DNA of 64,000 nt, taken from contig NZ_JAQQXQ010000007.1 in assembly GCF_028595285.1 (NCBI RefSeq), forward strand, positions 157,750-221,749, in the 5' to 3' direction. Below are positions 44,723 to 53,347 of this stretch, in pieces (within the stretch, counting starts at the first letter, position 1; the number at the start of each line of letters is the position of its first letter). The notes under the pieces are model-generated. The model was not told where the DNA came from. It saw only the letters and a program-made list of their open reading frames with translations, and did no database searches. The stretch comes from Erythrobacter fulvus. GTDB lineage: Bacteria > Pseudomonadota > Alphaproteobacteria > Sphingomonadales > Sphingomonadaceae. The position numbers were made by a program, and so were the translations under genes.

Positions 44723-45001
44723 GTGGGGGATGCTCGCCAGCAGGTCACCATCGTCAACCGCCGCGGGCTCCACGCGCGGGCAAGCGCCAAGTTCGTCGGC
44801 GCGGTCGCGTCGCTGCCGGACGGGGTGAGCGTCACGGTGACCAAGACGCCGAACAGTGCCGCGGGCGGATCGATCCTCGGACTGATGATGCTGGGCGCGG
44901 CGAAGGGCGATACGATCGAGGTCGCGGTAACCGGAGAGGGCGCGGAAGGCGTGCTGGACGATTTGGTGGCGCTGGTCGAATCCGGCTTCGGCGAGGATTG
45001 A
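44723..45001 (+). CDS. ptsH: HPr phosphocarrier protein
   Basis: 92 residues with GTG start after AAAGGAG. It has His15 in VNRRGLHARASAKFVGAVAS and a Ser around residue 50 in AGGSILGLMMLGA, the site for HprK. Both phosphorylation sites are kept, consistent with the neighbouring hprK. Enzyme I is not in the window. Confidence 0.93.
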   Translation: MGDARQQVTIVNRRGLHARASAKFVGAVASLPDGVSVTVTKTPNSAAGGSILGLMMLGAAKGDTIEVAVTGEGAEGVLDDLVALVESGFGED

Positions 45002-45035
45002 CGCGATAGGCGCGAGCCGAAAGCGATGTAAATCC

Positions 45036-45833
45036 ATGCGCAAGCACATCACCGGCTTTTCCAATCCCACCGTTAAATACCTGCGGTCCCTGCGCGACAA
45101 GAAACATCGCAAGCGCGCGGGCCAGTTTCTGGTCGAAGGTCTGCGCCTGCTGGAAGATGCGCGCGCTTCGGGGCGCTTGCCCAGAGTGCTGGTGATGGCC
45201 GAAGGCCGCGAACACGCGCTGCTCGCCCGGCTTGAGGCTGATGTCATGGCAGCAGGTGGCGAGGTGATCGCCACCACGCCCGACATCCTCTCCAAGATCA
45301 CCGGCAAGGACAATGCGCAGAGCGTCGCGGGCGTGTTCGACGAATGGGACACCTCGCTGGCGGCGCTGGACCGGACCGCCGCGCCCATCTGGCTGGCGGC
45401 ACAGGCGCTGCGCGATCCGGGCAATCTGGGCACGATGCTGCGCACCTGCGATGCGGTGGGCGCAGGCGGGCTGATCCTGATCGACGATTGCGCCGATCCC
45501 TTCAGCGCGGAAGCTGTGCGAGCGAGCATGGGTGCGCTGTTCACCGTCGGGCTGGCGCAGGCGCGGTGGGACGAGTTTCTGCCGTGGCTGCGCGCGGGAG
45601 AGGGCCAGCTTGTCGCGGCGTCGCTGCGCGATGCCGTGCCCTATCGCGGGGCCGATTATCGCGCGCCGTGCTTCATTCTGGTGGGCAACGAATCGCAAGG
45701 CCTGCCCGAGGAATACGAGGAAGCGTGCGACCTGCGCGTCACCATGCCGATGAAGGGCCGCGCGGATTCGCTCAACGCAGCCGTCGCGGGGGCAGTGCTG
45801 GCCTACGAGGTGCTGGCAGGCGTGGAACGGTAA
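45036..45833 (+). CDS. TrmH/SpoU family RNA methyltransferase
   Basis: 265 residues: N-terminal substrate-binding domain (NPTVKYLRSLRDKKHRKRAGQFLVEG, split here at residue 20 or so) and a SPOUT knot domain with LAAQALRDPGNLGTMLRTCDAV, LVGNESQGLP and LRVTMPMKGRADSLNAAVAG. It should 2'-O-methylate rRNA or tRNA; the target cannot be assigned. It stands alone after ptsH. Confidence 0.9.
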   Translation: MRKHITGFSNPTVKYLRSLRDKKHRKRAGQFLVEGLRLLEDARASGRLPRVLVMAEGREHALLARLEADVMAAGGEVIATTPDILSKITGKDNAQSVAGVFDEWDTSLAALDRTAAPIWLAAQALRDPGNLGTMLRTCDAVGAGGLILIDDCADPFSAEAVRASMGALFTVGLAQARWDEFLPWLRAGEGQLVAASLRDAVPYRGADYRAPCFILVGNESQGLPEEYEEACDLRVTMPMKGRADSLNAAVAGAVLAYEVLAGVER

Positions 45834-45840
45834 AGTATAC

Positions 45841-45864
45841 AAAGGTGACACGGTGTCACCTTTT
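45841..45864 (+). terminator. Perfect inverted repeat after the SpoU methylase
   Basis: AAAGGTGACAC (45841-45851) and GTGTCACCTTT (45853-45863) are perfect inverted copies one base apart, followed by one further T. It may work as a terminator for the upstream gene, although the tight centre would also suit a dimeric regulator site. Confidence 0.55.
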
Positions 45865-46083
45865 GCAGATACGATTTTTCCTCATATTTACAGATACCTG
45901 TACTCCCCTTGCGCAAGGAGGCGAACAGGTGTGCGCGGCGCGGAAAACCGGTTTTGCGACGATCTGCCTGGTGCCGACAATGGGAAAGAGCGGGCGCGAG
46001 GATGTCATCCGGCCCGCAGGTAGGAAAGCCGCACCAAGCACGCCGGACGCGCAGACGACAGCCCCGCGGAGAAGGGCGCTGCC

Positions 46084-47532
46084 CTATTCCGCCGCGTCGC
46101 GCTTGTTTTCCGGCACGTCGTCTTCGGTGGCTTCGAGCGCGGCCACGTCCTCGGCATTGTAGCGCGGGGCGCTTTCCACCAACGGCACTTCGTCAATTTC
46201 GCGCTTGCCGGTCTCTATGCCCTTTTCAGCCAGCCGCCGCCCGGACGACAAGACGTTCCTTTCGAAGCTTCCGACGAACTTGTTGTAATTGTTGACTGCC
46301 GTCTCAAGCCCACCGCCGACGCGCTTGAGGTGCTGCGCTGCAACTTCAAGACGCCCATACAACTCAGCGCCCATGCGCCCAATTTCGGCGGCTTCCTTGG
46401 CCATCTTGTCCTGCCGCCACACCTGCGCCACGGTGCGGGCAATCGCAACAAGGTTAGTCGGCGTCGCCAGCAGCACCTTGTTGCGGAAGGCGAAGTCCCA
46501 CAATTCAGGATCATGTTCGAGCGCGGCAGCAACAAAGTGCTCGCCCGGGACGAACATCACCACATAGTCGGGCGCATCGTCGAACTGGCTCTGGTAGCTC
46601 TTAGAGCCGAGCGTCTGGACATGGCCGCGCATCGACTTGGCGTGGAGATCGAGGTGGCGCTTGCGTTCAGTGTCGTCGTCCGTTTCGAAGGCGGCCTGAT
46701 AGGCATTCAACGATACCTTTGAATCGATCACCAGCTTCTTCTGGCCTGGCACATTCACAATCGCATCCGGCCGCAAGCGCCCTTCGTCGGTGTCCATCGA
46801 TTGTTCGAGATGAAAATCCGTATGCTCGGCCAGCCCGCACTGTTCGAGCACGTTCTGCAATGCTCGCTCCCCCCAACGACCGCGCGCCTTGGGCCCGCTG
46901 GTGAGCGAATTGCCGAGCCGCTGCGCCTCGCGCCGCACCTGTTCCTGGCCTTCCTTCATCGACTGGATGAGACCCGTTAGCTGCCCGAAGGCATCGGTGC
47001 GCTTGGCCTCCAGATCGGCGACCTGCTTTTCGTAATTCGCCAGCTTTTCGCCAACCGGTGAAAGCAGCGCCTTCAGCTTTTCCTCGCTCGCCTTTTCGGA
47101 ATGGCCGAGGCGTTCTTCGGCGCGTTTGAGGAAGGCTTCCTGCGCGCGGTTCAAGACCTGCGCGCCGGTATTCTCGAATTCCTTGAGCAGGTTCGCGCGC
47201 GATTCTTCCAGCAGCCGCTTCTGTTCTTCGAAAGCGGCGCGTTCGGCGCGGAAGCGGGCGTTTTCCTCGCGCGCGGCATCAAGCTGTTGCGCCAACCCGT
47301 CCGCCCGCGCGGCGCGTTCCCCCAGCGCCGCCACCTCGATCCGCGCTTCGCCCAGTTCGGCAATGGCGCGCTTGAATTCACCCTCCTGCTCGGCAGCCTG
47401 CCGCTCGGCCTCGGCCAGCCGGGTCCGCAGATCAGCCAGCGGGCGCGAGGCAAGGAACCAAGCGACAGCGCCGCCCATAGCAATACCGATAATCAGGGAG
47501 AGGAGCGGGAGAATCGAAGGGTCCATGCCCAA
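46084..47532 (-). CDS. rmuC: DNA recombination protein RmuC
   Basis: 482 residues: N-terminal membrane helix (ILPLLSLIIGIAMGGAVAWF), a long Glu/Ala/Arg-rich coiled coil (about 30-200) and the RmuC nuclease-like domain with SGPKARGRWGERALQNVLEQ, RLRPDAIVNVPGQKKLVIDS, YVVMFVPGEHFVAAALEHDP and VLLATPTNLVAIARTVAQVW. It limits inversions at short repeats. The C-terminal tail (EVPLVESAPRYNAEDVAALE...) is acidic and probably disordered. Confidence 0.93.
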   Translation of the reverse strand: MGMDPSILPLLSLIIGIAMGGAVAWFLASRPLADLRTRLAEAERQAAEQEGEFKRAIAELGEARIEVAALGERAARADGLAQQLDAAREENARFRAERAAFEEQKRLLEESRANLLKEFENTGAQVLNRAQEAFLKRAEERLGHSEKASEEKLKALLSPVGEKLANYEKQVADLEAKRTDAFGQLTGLIQSMKEGQEQVRREAQRLGNSLTSGPKARGRWGERALQNVLEQCGLAEHTDFHLEQSMDTDEGRLRPDAIVNVPGQKKLVIDSKVSLNAYQAAFETDDDTERKRHLDLHAKSMRGHVQTLGSKSYQSQFDDAPDYVVMFVPGEHFVAAALEHDPELWDFAFRNKVLLATPTNLVAIARTVAQVWRQDKMAKEAAEIGRMGAELYGRLEVAAQHLKRVGGGLETAVNNYNKFVGSFERNVLSSGRRLAEKGIETGKREIDEVPLVESAPRYNAEDVAALEATEDDVPENKRDAAE

Positions 47533-47593
47533 TTCCTACACGGAACGTATAGAGAACGCCAGCCCTCGCGGACGCGATATCCCAAGAAAGATG

Positions 47594-47616
47594 GCCCCCG
47601 GATCAAGCCGGGGTGA
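47594..47616. repeat. REP-like short palindromic repeat
   Basis: CCCCGGATCAAGCCGGGGTG lies here: CCCCGG pairs with CCGGGG around ATCAAG. Sequences of this form are scattered between genes in Erythrobacter and Sphingomonas genomes (from memory). Only one copy was seen in this window, so its repeat nature is not shown locally. Confidence 0.45.
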
Positions 47617-47772
47617 CGGAGATAGGCTGGATCGGCGCAAAGCGCAGCAAGGCCGGAGTCGAAGCCAAAGGCGCAGACGTGCGAAGCACACCTGCAAGGC
47701 CGCCCGCAGCTGCTCGCGCGAAGCGCGAAACGCAGCGAGGACGCTCGCCCGGAGGGGCGAGCGAAAAACAAA

Positions 47773-48345
47773 TCACGCCGCCTGACGGATCTTCTTCAGC
47801 TTCTTCAGCGCCATTGCACGCTTGAGGCGCGAGAGGTGATCGATGAACAGGATGCCTTCGAGGTGGTCCATCTCGTGCTGCAGGCAGGTCGCCATCAGCC
47901 CGTCGAGCGCTTCCTCGTGCGTGTTGCCATCAAGATCCTGATAGCGCACGCGGCAGGTCGCGGGACGATCGACATCGGCGTAGATTTCTGGGACCGAAAG
48001 GCAGCCTTCCTGATAGGTCGAAAGCTCGTCCGCCGGATCGAGGATCACGGGGTTGATGAACACCCGAGGTTCCTTCTTGGTGGCGGGATGCGTGTGCTTG
48101 TGGCCGTTATGGTTGCACTCCACGGGCTCGCCATCCGGGTCTTCGGGCTGGAGATCGATCACCAGCACCCGCTTGGGCACGCCGACCTGGATTGCGGCAA
48201 GGCCGATGCCGGGGGCATCATACATCGTCTCGAACATGTCTTCGACGAGGGTGCGCAGATCGGCGTTGAACTCATGCGGTTCAACCGGGGTCGAGACGGT
48301 CTTCAGCCGGGGGTCCGGCACTTCGAGGATTTCGCGGATAGCCAT
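47773..48345 (-). CDS. def: Peptide deformylase
   Basis: 190 residues with all three metal-site motifs intact: [32 protein letters not shown] and [18 protein letters not shown]. It removes the N-formyl group from nascent proteins. It contains an insertion ([19 protein letters not shown]) before the second motif, also known in relatives. The methionyl-tRNA formyltransferase acting in the opposite step lies 0.9 kb away (fmt, divergent). Confidence 0.95.
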   Translation of the reverse strand: MAIREILEVPDPRLKTVSTPVEPHEFNADLRTLVEDMFETMYDAPGIGLAAIQVGVPKRVLVIDLQPEDPDGEPVECNHNGHKHTHPATKKEPRVFINPVILDPADELSTYQEGCLSVPEIYADVDRPATCRVRYQDLDGNTHEEALDGLMATCLQHEMDHLEGILFIDHLSRLKRAMALKKLKKIRQAA

Positions 48346-48396
48346 AATGGCGCTAAATAGGCATGCGCACCCTTGCGAGCAAGCGCGATGGTGCGA

Positions 48397-48612
48397 TCAC
48401 GGTGATCGATAGACCTTGCGCATCGAGAACCGTCCGCAATGGCGGCAAATCCCGCCGGACCGCTTGGTCCCGCTTGCCTTGTAACGGATGCCGCCGAGGT
48501 CCCAGACGCTGTCGGTATGGTGACAATGGACGCATTCCACCATCCATTCGCGGGACTCGCGCTCGACCCCGGCACCAAACAGCCACGTAAAGAAGCGTTG
48601 CGTGCCGTTCAT
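48397..48612 (-). CDS. Small protein with two CxxC motifs (zinc-ribbon-like)
   Basis: 71 residues with CVHCHH (27-31) and CRHCG (56-59), which could form a four-Cys zinc site, plus basic residues throughout ([20 protein letters not shown]). Start ATG 48612 overlaps the recR stop (ATGA), so it is translated with recR. No family recognised; a nucleic-acid-binding or redox role is only a guess. Confidence 0.72.
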   Translation of the reverse strand: MNGTQRFFTWLFGAGVERESREWMVECVHCHHTDSVWDLGGIRYKASGTKRSGGICRHCGRFSMRKVYRSP

Positions 48613-49205
48613 CCCACTGGCCTTCTTGCCCTCAAAGCCTGTGCGAGCGTGCCTTCGTCGAGGTAATCCAGCTCTCCGCCCACCGGCAGGCCATGCGCAA
48701 GCTGGGTGACGCGCAGGGGAAAGGCCTCCAGCCGTTCGGCGAGGTAATGCGCGGTGGTTTGGCCTTCGAGCGTCGCGTTCATCGCAAGCACAACCTCGTC
48801 CACGCCGCCGACTTCGACGCGGGCGAGCAGGCTGGCGATGTTGAGATCCTCCGGCCCGACGCCATCCAGCGCCGACAGCCTGCCGCCGAGAACATGATAC
48901 CGCCCGGGGAACAAGCGCGAACGGTCCAGCGCCCAGACGTCCGAGACATCCTCCACCACGCAAAGCGAGCGCGCATCGCGGCGCGGATCGGCGCAGATGC
49001 CGCATGGGTCGGAGGTATCGACATTGCCGCAGCTGGCGCATTCGACCAACGTTTCGGACACCGCGGCAAGCGCCTCCAGCAGTGCAGGCAGCGCGCTTTC
49101 GCGGTTCTTCACCAGCCACAGCACCGCCCGCCGCGCCGAACGCGGACCCAGACCCGGCAGGCGGGCAAGTGCGGAACTCAGCGCTTCGATCTCTTGCGAT
49201 GCCAT
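48609..49205 (-). CDS. recR: Recombination protein RecR
   Basis: 198 residues: helix-hairpin-helix segment [20 protein letters not shown], zinc finger [16 protein letters not shown] and Toprim domain with [20 protein letters not shown] and [20 protein letters not shown]. It works with RecFO to load RecA at gaps. ATG 49205 gives the normal length; an ATG at 49253 would add 16 unrelated residues. Confidence 0.95.
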   Translation of the reverse strand: MASQEIEALSSALARLPGLGPRSARRAVLWLVKNRESALPALLEALAAVSETLVECASCGNVDTSDPCGICADPRRDARSLCVVEDVSDVWALDRSRLFPGRYHVLGGRLSALDGVGPEDLNIASLLARVEVGGVDEVVLAMNATLEGQTTAHYLAERLEAFPLRVTQLAHGLPVGGELDYLDEGTLAQALRARRPVG

Positions 49206-49258
49206 GGGGGGAGAGATAGGGGCTGCGCTTCGCTTCACAAAGGCTGCGGGCAAGGCTT

Positions 49259-50164
49259 ATGCGCATCATCTTCATGGGGACGCCCGATTTCGCGGTGCCT
49301 GCGCTGAGCGCGCTGCACGCGGCGGGGCATGAGGTGGCGTGCGTCTACACCCAGCCGCCGCGCCCTGCGGGCCGGGGCAAGAAGCTGATGCCCTCCCCCG
49401 TTCAGGTCGAAGCAGAACGGCTGGGCCTTCCGGTGCGATCGCCCCTGTCACTGAAGAAGCCGGAGGCGCAGGCGGAGTTCGCCGCGCTGGACGCCGATGT
49501 GGCGGTGGTCGCAGCCTATGGGTTGATCCTGCCGCAGGCGGTGCTCGACGCGCCGCGCCACGGCTGCATCAATATCCACGCCTCGCTGCTGCCGCGCTGG
49601 CGCGGGGCGGCACCGATCCACCGGGCGGTAATGGCGGGCGATGCGGAAACGGGCGTCACCATCATGCAGATGGAAGCGGGGCTCGACACCGGGCCGATGC
49701 TCCACAAGGTCGCCGTGCCGGTAGATCGCAAGACGACAGGCGAATTGTTTGGCGAGCTGGGCGCAGTCGGCGCGGCTGCGATGGTGGAGGTATTGGCCGA
49801 CCTTTCCGCCTTCCCGCCCGAGGCACAGGACGATGCTGCAGCGATCTATGCGCCCAAGATCGACAAGGCTGAAAGCAAGATCGACTGGGCAGAGCCCGCC
49901 GACGTGATCGAATGCAAGGTGCGCGGCCTTGCCCCCTTCCCCGGCGCATGGTTCGAACTGGAAGGAGAGCGCGTGAAGCTGCTGCTTGCCGAGGTGGTCG
50001 AAGGCGAAGGCACCCCCGGCACAGTGCTGGACAATGAACTTACCATCACCTGCGGAACGGACGCGATCCGCCCCCTGCGGCTCCAGCGTGCGGGCAAGCC
50101 GGTGCTGGAACGCCGCGAATTCCTGCGCGGGCGGACAGTGGCGGCGGGGACGGTGCTTGCCTGA
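49259..50164 (+). CDS. fmt: Methionyl-tRNA formyltransferase
   Basis: 301 residues: [20 protein letters not shown], formyl-THF-binding motif [40 protein letters not shown] and a C-terminal OB-like domain. It formylates initiator Met-tRNA. Divergent from recR, with 53 bp between the starts. Confidence 0.95.
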   Translation: MRIIFMGTPDFAVPALSALHAAGHEVACVYTQPPRPAGRGKKLMPSPVQVEAERLGLPVRSPLSLKKPEAQAEFAALDADVAVVAAYGLILPQAVLDAPRHGCINIHASLLPRWRGAAPIHRAVMAGDAETGVTIMQMEAGLDTGPMLHKVAVPVDRKTTGELFGELGAVGAAAMVEVLADLSAFPPEAQDDAAAIYAPKIDKAESKIDWAEPADVIECKVRGLAPFPGAWFELEGERVKLLLAEVVEGEGTPGTVLDNELTITCGTDAIRPLRLQRAGKPVLERREFLRGRTVAAGTVLA

Positions 50165-50165
50165 T

Positions 50166-50228
50166 CCGTTCGCCTCGAGCGCAGTCGAGAGGTCTTTCAG
50201 GGTGTCTCGACTTCGCTCGACACGAACG
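50166..50228. repeat. Intergenic palindromic repeat-like sequence
   Basis: Two adjacent small inverted repeats between fmt and truA: CTCGA/TCGAG (50174-50178 with 50185-50189) and a TCGA-cttcgc-TCGA hairpin flanked by TGTC/ACA (50203-50224). The text TCGACTTCGCTCGACACGAA is typical of dispersed repeats in sphingomonad genomes (from memory). It could also serve as a terminator for fmt. Confidence 0.4.
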
Positions 50229-50242
50229 GCTAGTGGGGCGGC

Positions 50243-51001
50243 ATGACCCGCTTCGCCCTCACTCTCGAATTCGACGGCACGCCGTTTTTCGGGCTGCAAC
50301 GCCAGTCCCACGGGCCGAGCGTGCAGCAATCGGTTGAGGATGCGATCCAGCGGATCACGGGGGAAGCCGTGACGCTCCACAGTGCGGGCCGCACGGATGC
50401 AGGCGTGCATGCACTGGCGATGCGCAGCCATGTCGATATCGAAAAGCCGTTCGATCCCTTCCGCCTGATGGCAGCGATCAATGCGCAGCTACGCCCCGAT
50501 CCGGTCGCTGTGACAGCGTGCGAGGTGGTGCCGGATGACTGGCATGCACGCTTTTCCTGCACCGGACGGCGCTATCTCTACCGCATCGCCAACCGCCGCG
50601 CGCCGCTCACTCTGACGCGCGACCGGGCGTGGCATGTTCCTCAGCCGCTCGACGCCGAGGCGATGTACCGCGCCGCGCAGGCGCTGGTCGGGCGGCATGA
50701 CTTCACCACCTTCCGCTCGGTGCATTGTCAGGCCGCCGATCCGGTGAAGTCGCTCGATCTGCTCGACGTGGAGCGCGTCGGCGAGGAGATCCATATCCAT
50801 GCCGCCGCGCGCAGCTTCCTGCACCATCAGGTGCGCTCCATGGTCGGGTGCCTCAAACTGGTCGGCGCGGGCACATGGCCCGAAAGCCGTATCGCAGAGG
50901 CGCTCGCCGCGCGTGACCGTAACGCTTTGGGGCTTAACGCCCCGCCCCATGGCCTCTACTTCGTTGAGGCAACCTACCCGGATTCGCGAGAGGAATCATA
51001 A
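50243..51001 (+). CDS. truA: tRNA pseudouridine synthase A
   Basis: 252 residues: [20 protein letters not shown], catalytic Asp in [33 protein letters not shown] and the C-terminal [19 protein letters not shown]. It makes pseudouridine at tRNA positions 38-40. One base separates its stop from the start of the next gene. Confidence 0.95.
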   Translation: MTRFALTLEFDGTPFFGLQRQSHGPSVQQSVEDAIQRITGEAVTLHSAGRTDAGVHALAMRSHVDIEKPFDPFRLMAAINAQLRPDPVAVTACEVVPDDWHARFSCTGRRYLYRIANRRAPLTLTRDRAWHVPQPLDAEAMYRAAQALVGRHDFTTFRSVHCQAADPVKSLDLLDVERVGEEIHIHAAARSFLHHQVRSMVGCLKLVGAGTWPESRIAEALAARDRNALGLNAPPHGLYFVEATYPDSREES

Positions 51002-52114
51002 ATGACCACTACCGGAAAGCAGCTCTTCACCACCCTCACCGCCGACGGCAAGCTGACGCTGGAGGTGGCCGAAAGCCAGTTCCCCGCGCCCACCGGCAAT
51101 CAGGTGCTGGTCAAGATGGAAGCCGCGCCGATTAATCCGTCGGACCTCGCGATCCTCACTAGTGCGGCCGATTTCGAGACTGCGGAATACACCCCCGGCA
51201 AAGTCGTCGCGACCATGCCCGAGCCGTTCCTGTCGGGCCAGAAGGCACGCCACGGCCAGCGCCTGCCCGCAGGCAACGAAGGCGCCGGCACCGTCATCGC
51301 GACCGGAGACAGCGATATGGCCAAGGCCCTGATGGGCCAGCGCGTCGCCTGCGTCCCGGGCAATGCCTTTAGCCAGTATGCGCTTGCCGACGCCATGATG
51401 TGCTTGCCGCTGGGCGACCATTCGGCAGAGGTCGGCGCGTCGAGCTTCGTCAACCCGATGACCGCGCTGGGCTTTGTCGAGACCGCGAAGATGGAAGGCC
51501 ATTCGGCGATCATCCACCTCGCCGCCGCATCGAACCTCGGCCAGATGCTCAACCGCATCTGCATCGAGGACGGGATGAAGCTGGTCAATATCGTGCGCAA
51601 GGACGAGCATGTCGCACTGCTGAAGTCGCAGGGTGCGACCCATGTCGTGAACTCCTCTGCCCCCACCTACATGGCCGATCTGCGCGCCGCGATTGCCGAG
51701 ACCGGCGCGTTCCTCGGCTTTGATCCGATCGGCGGCGGGCAGGCCTCGGACGGCGTGCTGAAGGCGATGGAACAGGTCGCGGTCAGCCAGATGAGCGAGT
51801 TTTCGCGCTATGGTTCGAACCAGCAGAAGAAGATGTATATCTACGGCCGGCTCGACCTGTCGCCGACCATCCTGACGCCTTCCTACGGGCTGCAGTGGAG
51901 CATCGCCGGCTGGCTGCTGACCCCGTTCCTCCAGCGTGCGGGCATGGAAACCGTCGCGCGGATGCGCGCGCGGGTGCAGGCCAACCTGACCACCACCTTT
52001 GCCAGCCATTACAAGGCCAAGGTGACGCTGGAAGGCATGTTGGAAAAGCCCGCCATCACCGACTACCGCCAGATGAAGACCGGCGAGAAATATCTCGTCA
52101 CGCCCTGGGGGTAA
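51002..52114 (+). CDS. Zinc-type alcohol dehydrogenase-like (MDR) oxidoreductase
   Basis: 370 residues of the medium-chain dehydrogenase/reductase superfamily: GroES-like domain with VLVKMEAAPINPSDLAIL and GNEGAGTVIATG, and a Rossmann domain with IIHLAAASNLGQMLNRICIE and LGFDPIGGGQASDGVL. Zinc-ligand cysteines of classical ADHs are absent, so it is probably an NADPH:quinone or enoyl reductase-like member. Starts immediately after truA. Confidence 0.85.
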   Translation: MTTTGKQLFTTLTADGKLTLEVAESQFPAPTGNQVLVKMEAAPINPSDLAILTSAADFETAEYTPGKVVATMPEPFLSGQKARHGQRLPAGNEGAGTVIATGDSDMAKALMGQRVACVPGNAFSQYALADAMMCLPLGDHSAEVGASSFVNPMTALGFVETAKMEGHSAIIHLAAASNLGQMLNRICIEDGMKLVNIVRKDEHVALLKSQGATHVVNSSAPTYMADLRAAIAETGAFLGFDPIGGGQASDGVLKAMEQVAVSQMSEFSRYGSNQQKKMYIYGRLDLSPTILTPSYGLQWSIAGWLLTPFLQRAGMETVARMRARVQANLTTTFASHYKAKVTLEGMLEKPAITDYRQMKTGEKYLVTPWG

Positions 52115-52123
52115 AACGCGGCT

Positions 52124-52151
52124 TGGGCCCCTGCGCATCCGCGGGGGCCCA
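52124..52151. terminator. Strong bidirectional hairpin
   Basis: TGGGCCCCTGCG (52124-52135) pairs with CGCGGGGGCCCA (52140-52151), one G-U pair, loop CATC. It separates the convergent MDR oxidoreductase and dioxygenase genes; there is no T-run. Confidence 0.6.
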
Positions 52152-52168
52152 CACCCGGATATTCCGGA

Positions 52169-53263
52169 TCAGCTGAACAGGTGCGAGATCAGATTGTAGC
52201 GCACCCCCGATGTCGTCTCCTGCACCTCGTGCAGCAGCGATGAGGAAAATATCATCGCCGTCCCGGCGGGCACCCGGTAGCCGCGCGGGCTGAATTCGGC
52301 GAAAGTGATCTCGCCGCCCTCGTAATCGTCGTTGAGGCTCATCGACAGGGCAAAACGCCGGTGTGCACCGGGCGGTTCGGTGTTGTCGCGGTGCCCCATC
52401 GTGATGCCTTCGCGCTTGCCGACGTAGCGGGCGATGTGCAGGTCCTCGCGGCGGGTCACGTCGAAGGCAAAGGCCTTCTTGATCATCGGCGTCACCCGGC
52501 CAAAGATACGCTCGTCAAGGAAAGCCAGCGTGCGCGGGTCCTTGATGATCAGATCGATACGGTCCTGTCGGAAATGGTCATAAACCGGGATCCGGTAATT
52601 GCCCGCAATCTCCCCCGCGCGCGGCTGGCGGACGAGGAAGGGGGTTTCGGTCACCACCGATTCCACCAGCTTCCCGCATTCTTCGGGCGAAAGCACGTTG
52701 GGAACGATCAGGATCGGCGCGTGCGGCGGCGACCACTGCGCTTCGTCATGGGCGCGGGCGTTTTGCAGGATGTCCATAATCGTATCCAACGCAGAAGCTG
52801 CGTCCCCCTCCAGATCGAACCATGTGCGGATTTGCCGGAACGGCGTGATCAGGACAAGGCGATCGAACCGATCGCCGCCCTTGTGCAGGCCGTAGGAAGC
52901 GAACAAGCCGCCCGCAGGATCGCTGGCCACGTGCCATGGAAAACCCGCCTCACGCTGCATCGCGCGGTTGCGCGCCGCATCGGTGGACGCGCTGACGGCA
53001 AGGACCGTCGCCCTCGCCGCATCCAATTGCGCTTCGCGCCCGGCCAGCGCACGCAGCAGCGGCACCGTGCGCTCGTGCTCCGGCTCGCCGAGAAAAACGA
53101 GCAGCAGATATTGCCCGGAAAGGTGATCGTCGGCGAGGCCGATCCGCCGGCCCTCTTCGTCGCGGGTGTCGAACGGCATCGCCAACGCGCCCGGCCACAG
53201 CGGCTGGACATAGGGCCTGATCGAGGGCGATGCGATCTCGTATGACGGTCGTATATCGGCCAT
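52169..53263 (-). CDS. Peroxiredoxin-like domain fused to a 2-oxoglutarate/Fe(II) dioxygenase
   Basis: 364 residues. The N-terminal part (about 20-165) has a thioredoxin/AhpC-like fold (YLLLVFLGEPEHERTVPLLR, VLAVSASTDAARNRAMQREA) but no cysteine at the peroxidatic position; the only Cys is 196. The C-terminal part (about 185-364) is a prolyl-4-hydroxylase-type dioxygenase with iron ligands His291 and Asp293 (GHRDNT), His345 (LLHEV) and 2OG-binding Arg355. Hydroxylation of a protein or peptide is likely, target unknown. Confidence 0.85.
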   Translation of the reverse strand: MADIRPSYEIASPSIRPYVQPLWPGALAMPFDTRDEEGRRIGLADDHLSGQYLLLVFLGEPEHERTVPLLRALAGREAQLDAARATVLAVSASTDAARNRAMQREAGFPWHVASDPAGGLFASYGLHKGGDRFDRLVLITPFRQIRTWFDLEGDAASALDTIMDILQNARAHDEAQWSPPHAPILIVPNVLSPEECGKLVESVVTETPFLVRQPRAGEIAGNYRIPVYDHFRQDRIDLIIKDPRTLAFLDERIFGRVTPMIKKAFAFDVTRREDLHIARYVGKREGITMGHRDNTEPPGAHRRFALSMSLNDDYEGGEITFAEFSPRGYRVPAGTAMIFSSSLLHEVQETTSGVRYNLISHLFS

Positions 53264-53347
53264 GCGCGCCGCTCTATACTGACTGCCGAGAAATCAAAAG
53301 CGGGTTTGCTGCGGCCCTTGATCCGCGGCACGGCACGGCGCGCGCAG

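Noticed and set aside
47613..47825. Plus-strand frame of 70 codons after rmuC
   Set aside because: Low-complexity Ala/Arg/Ser translation overlapping def; looks like intergenic repeats.
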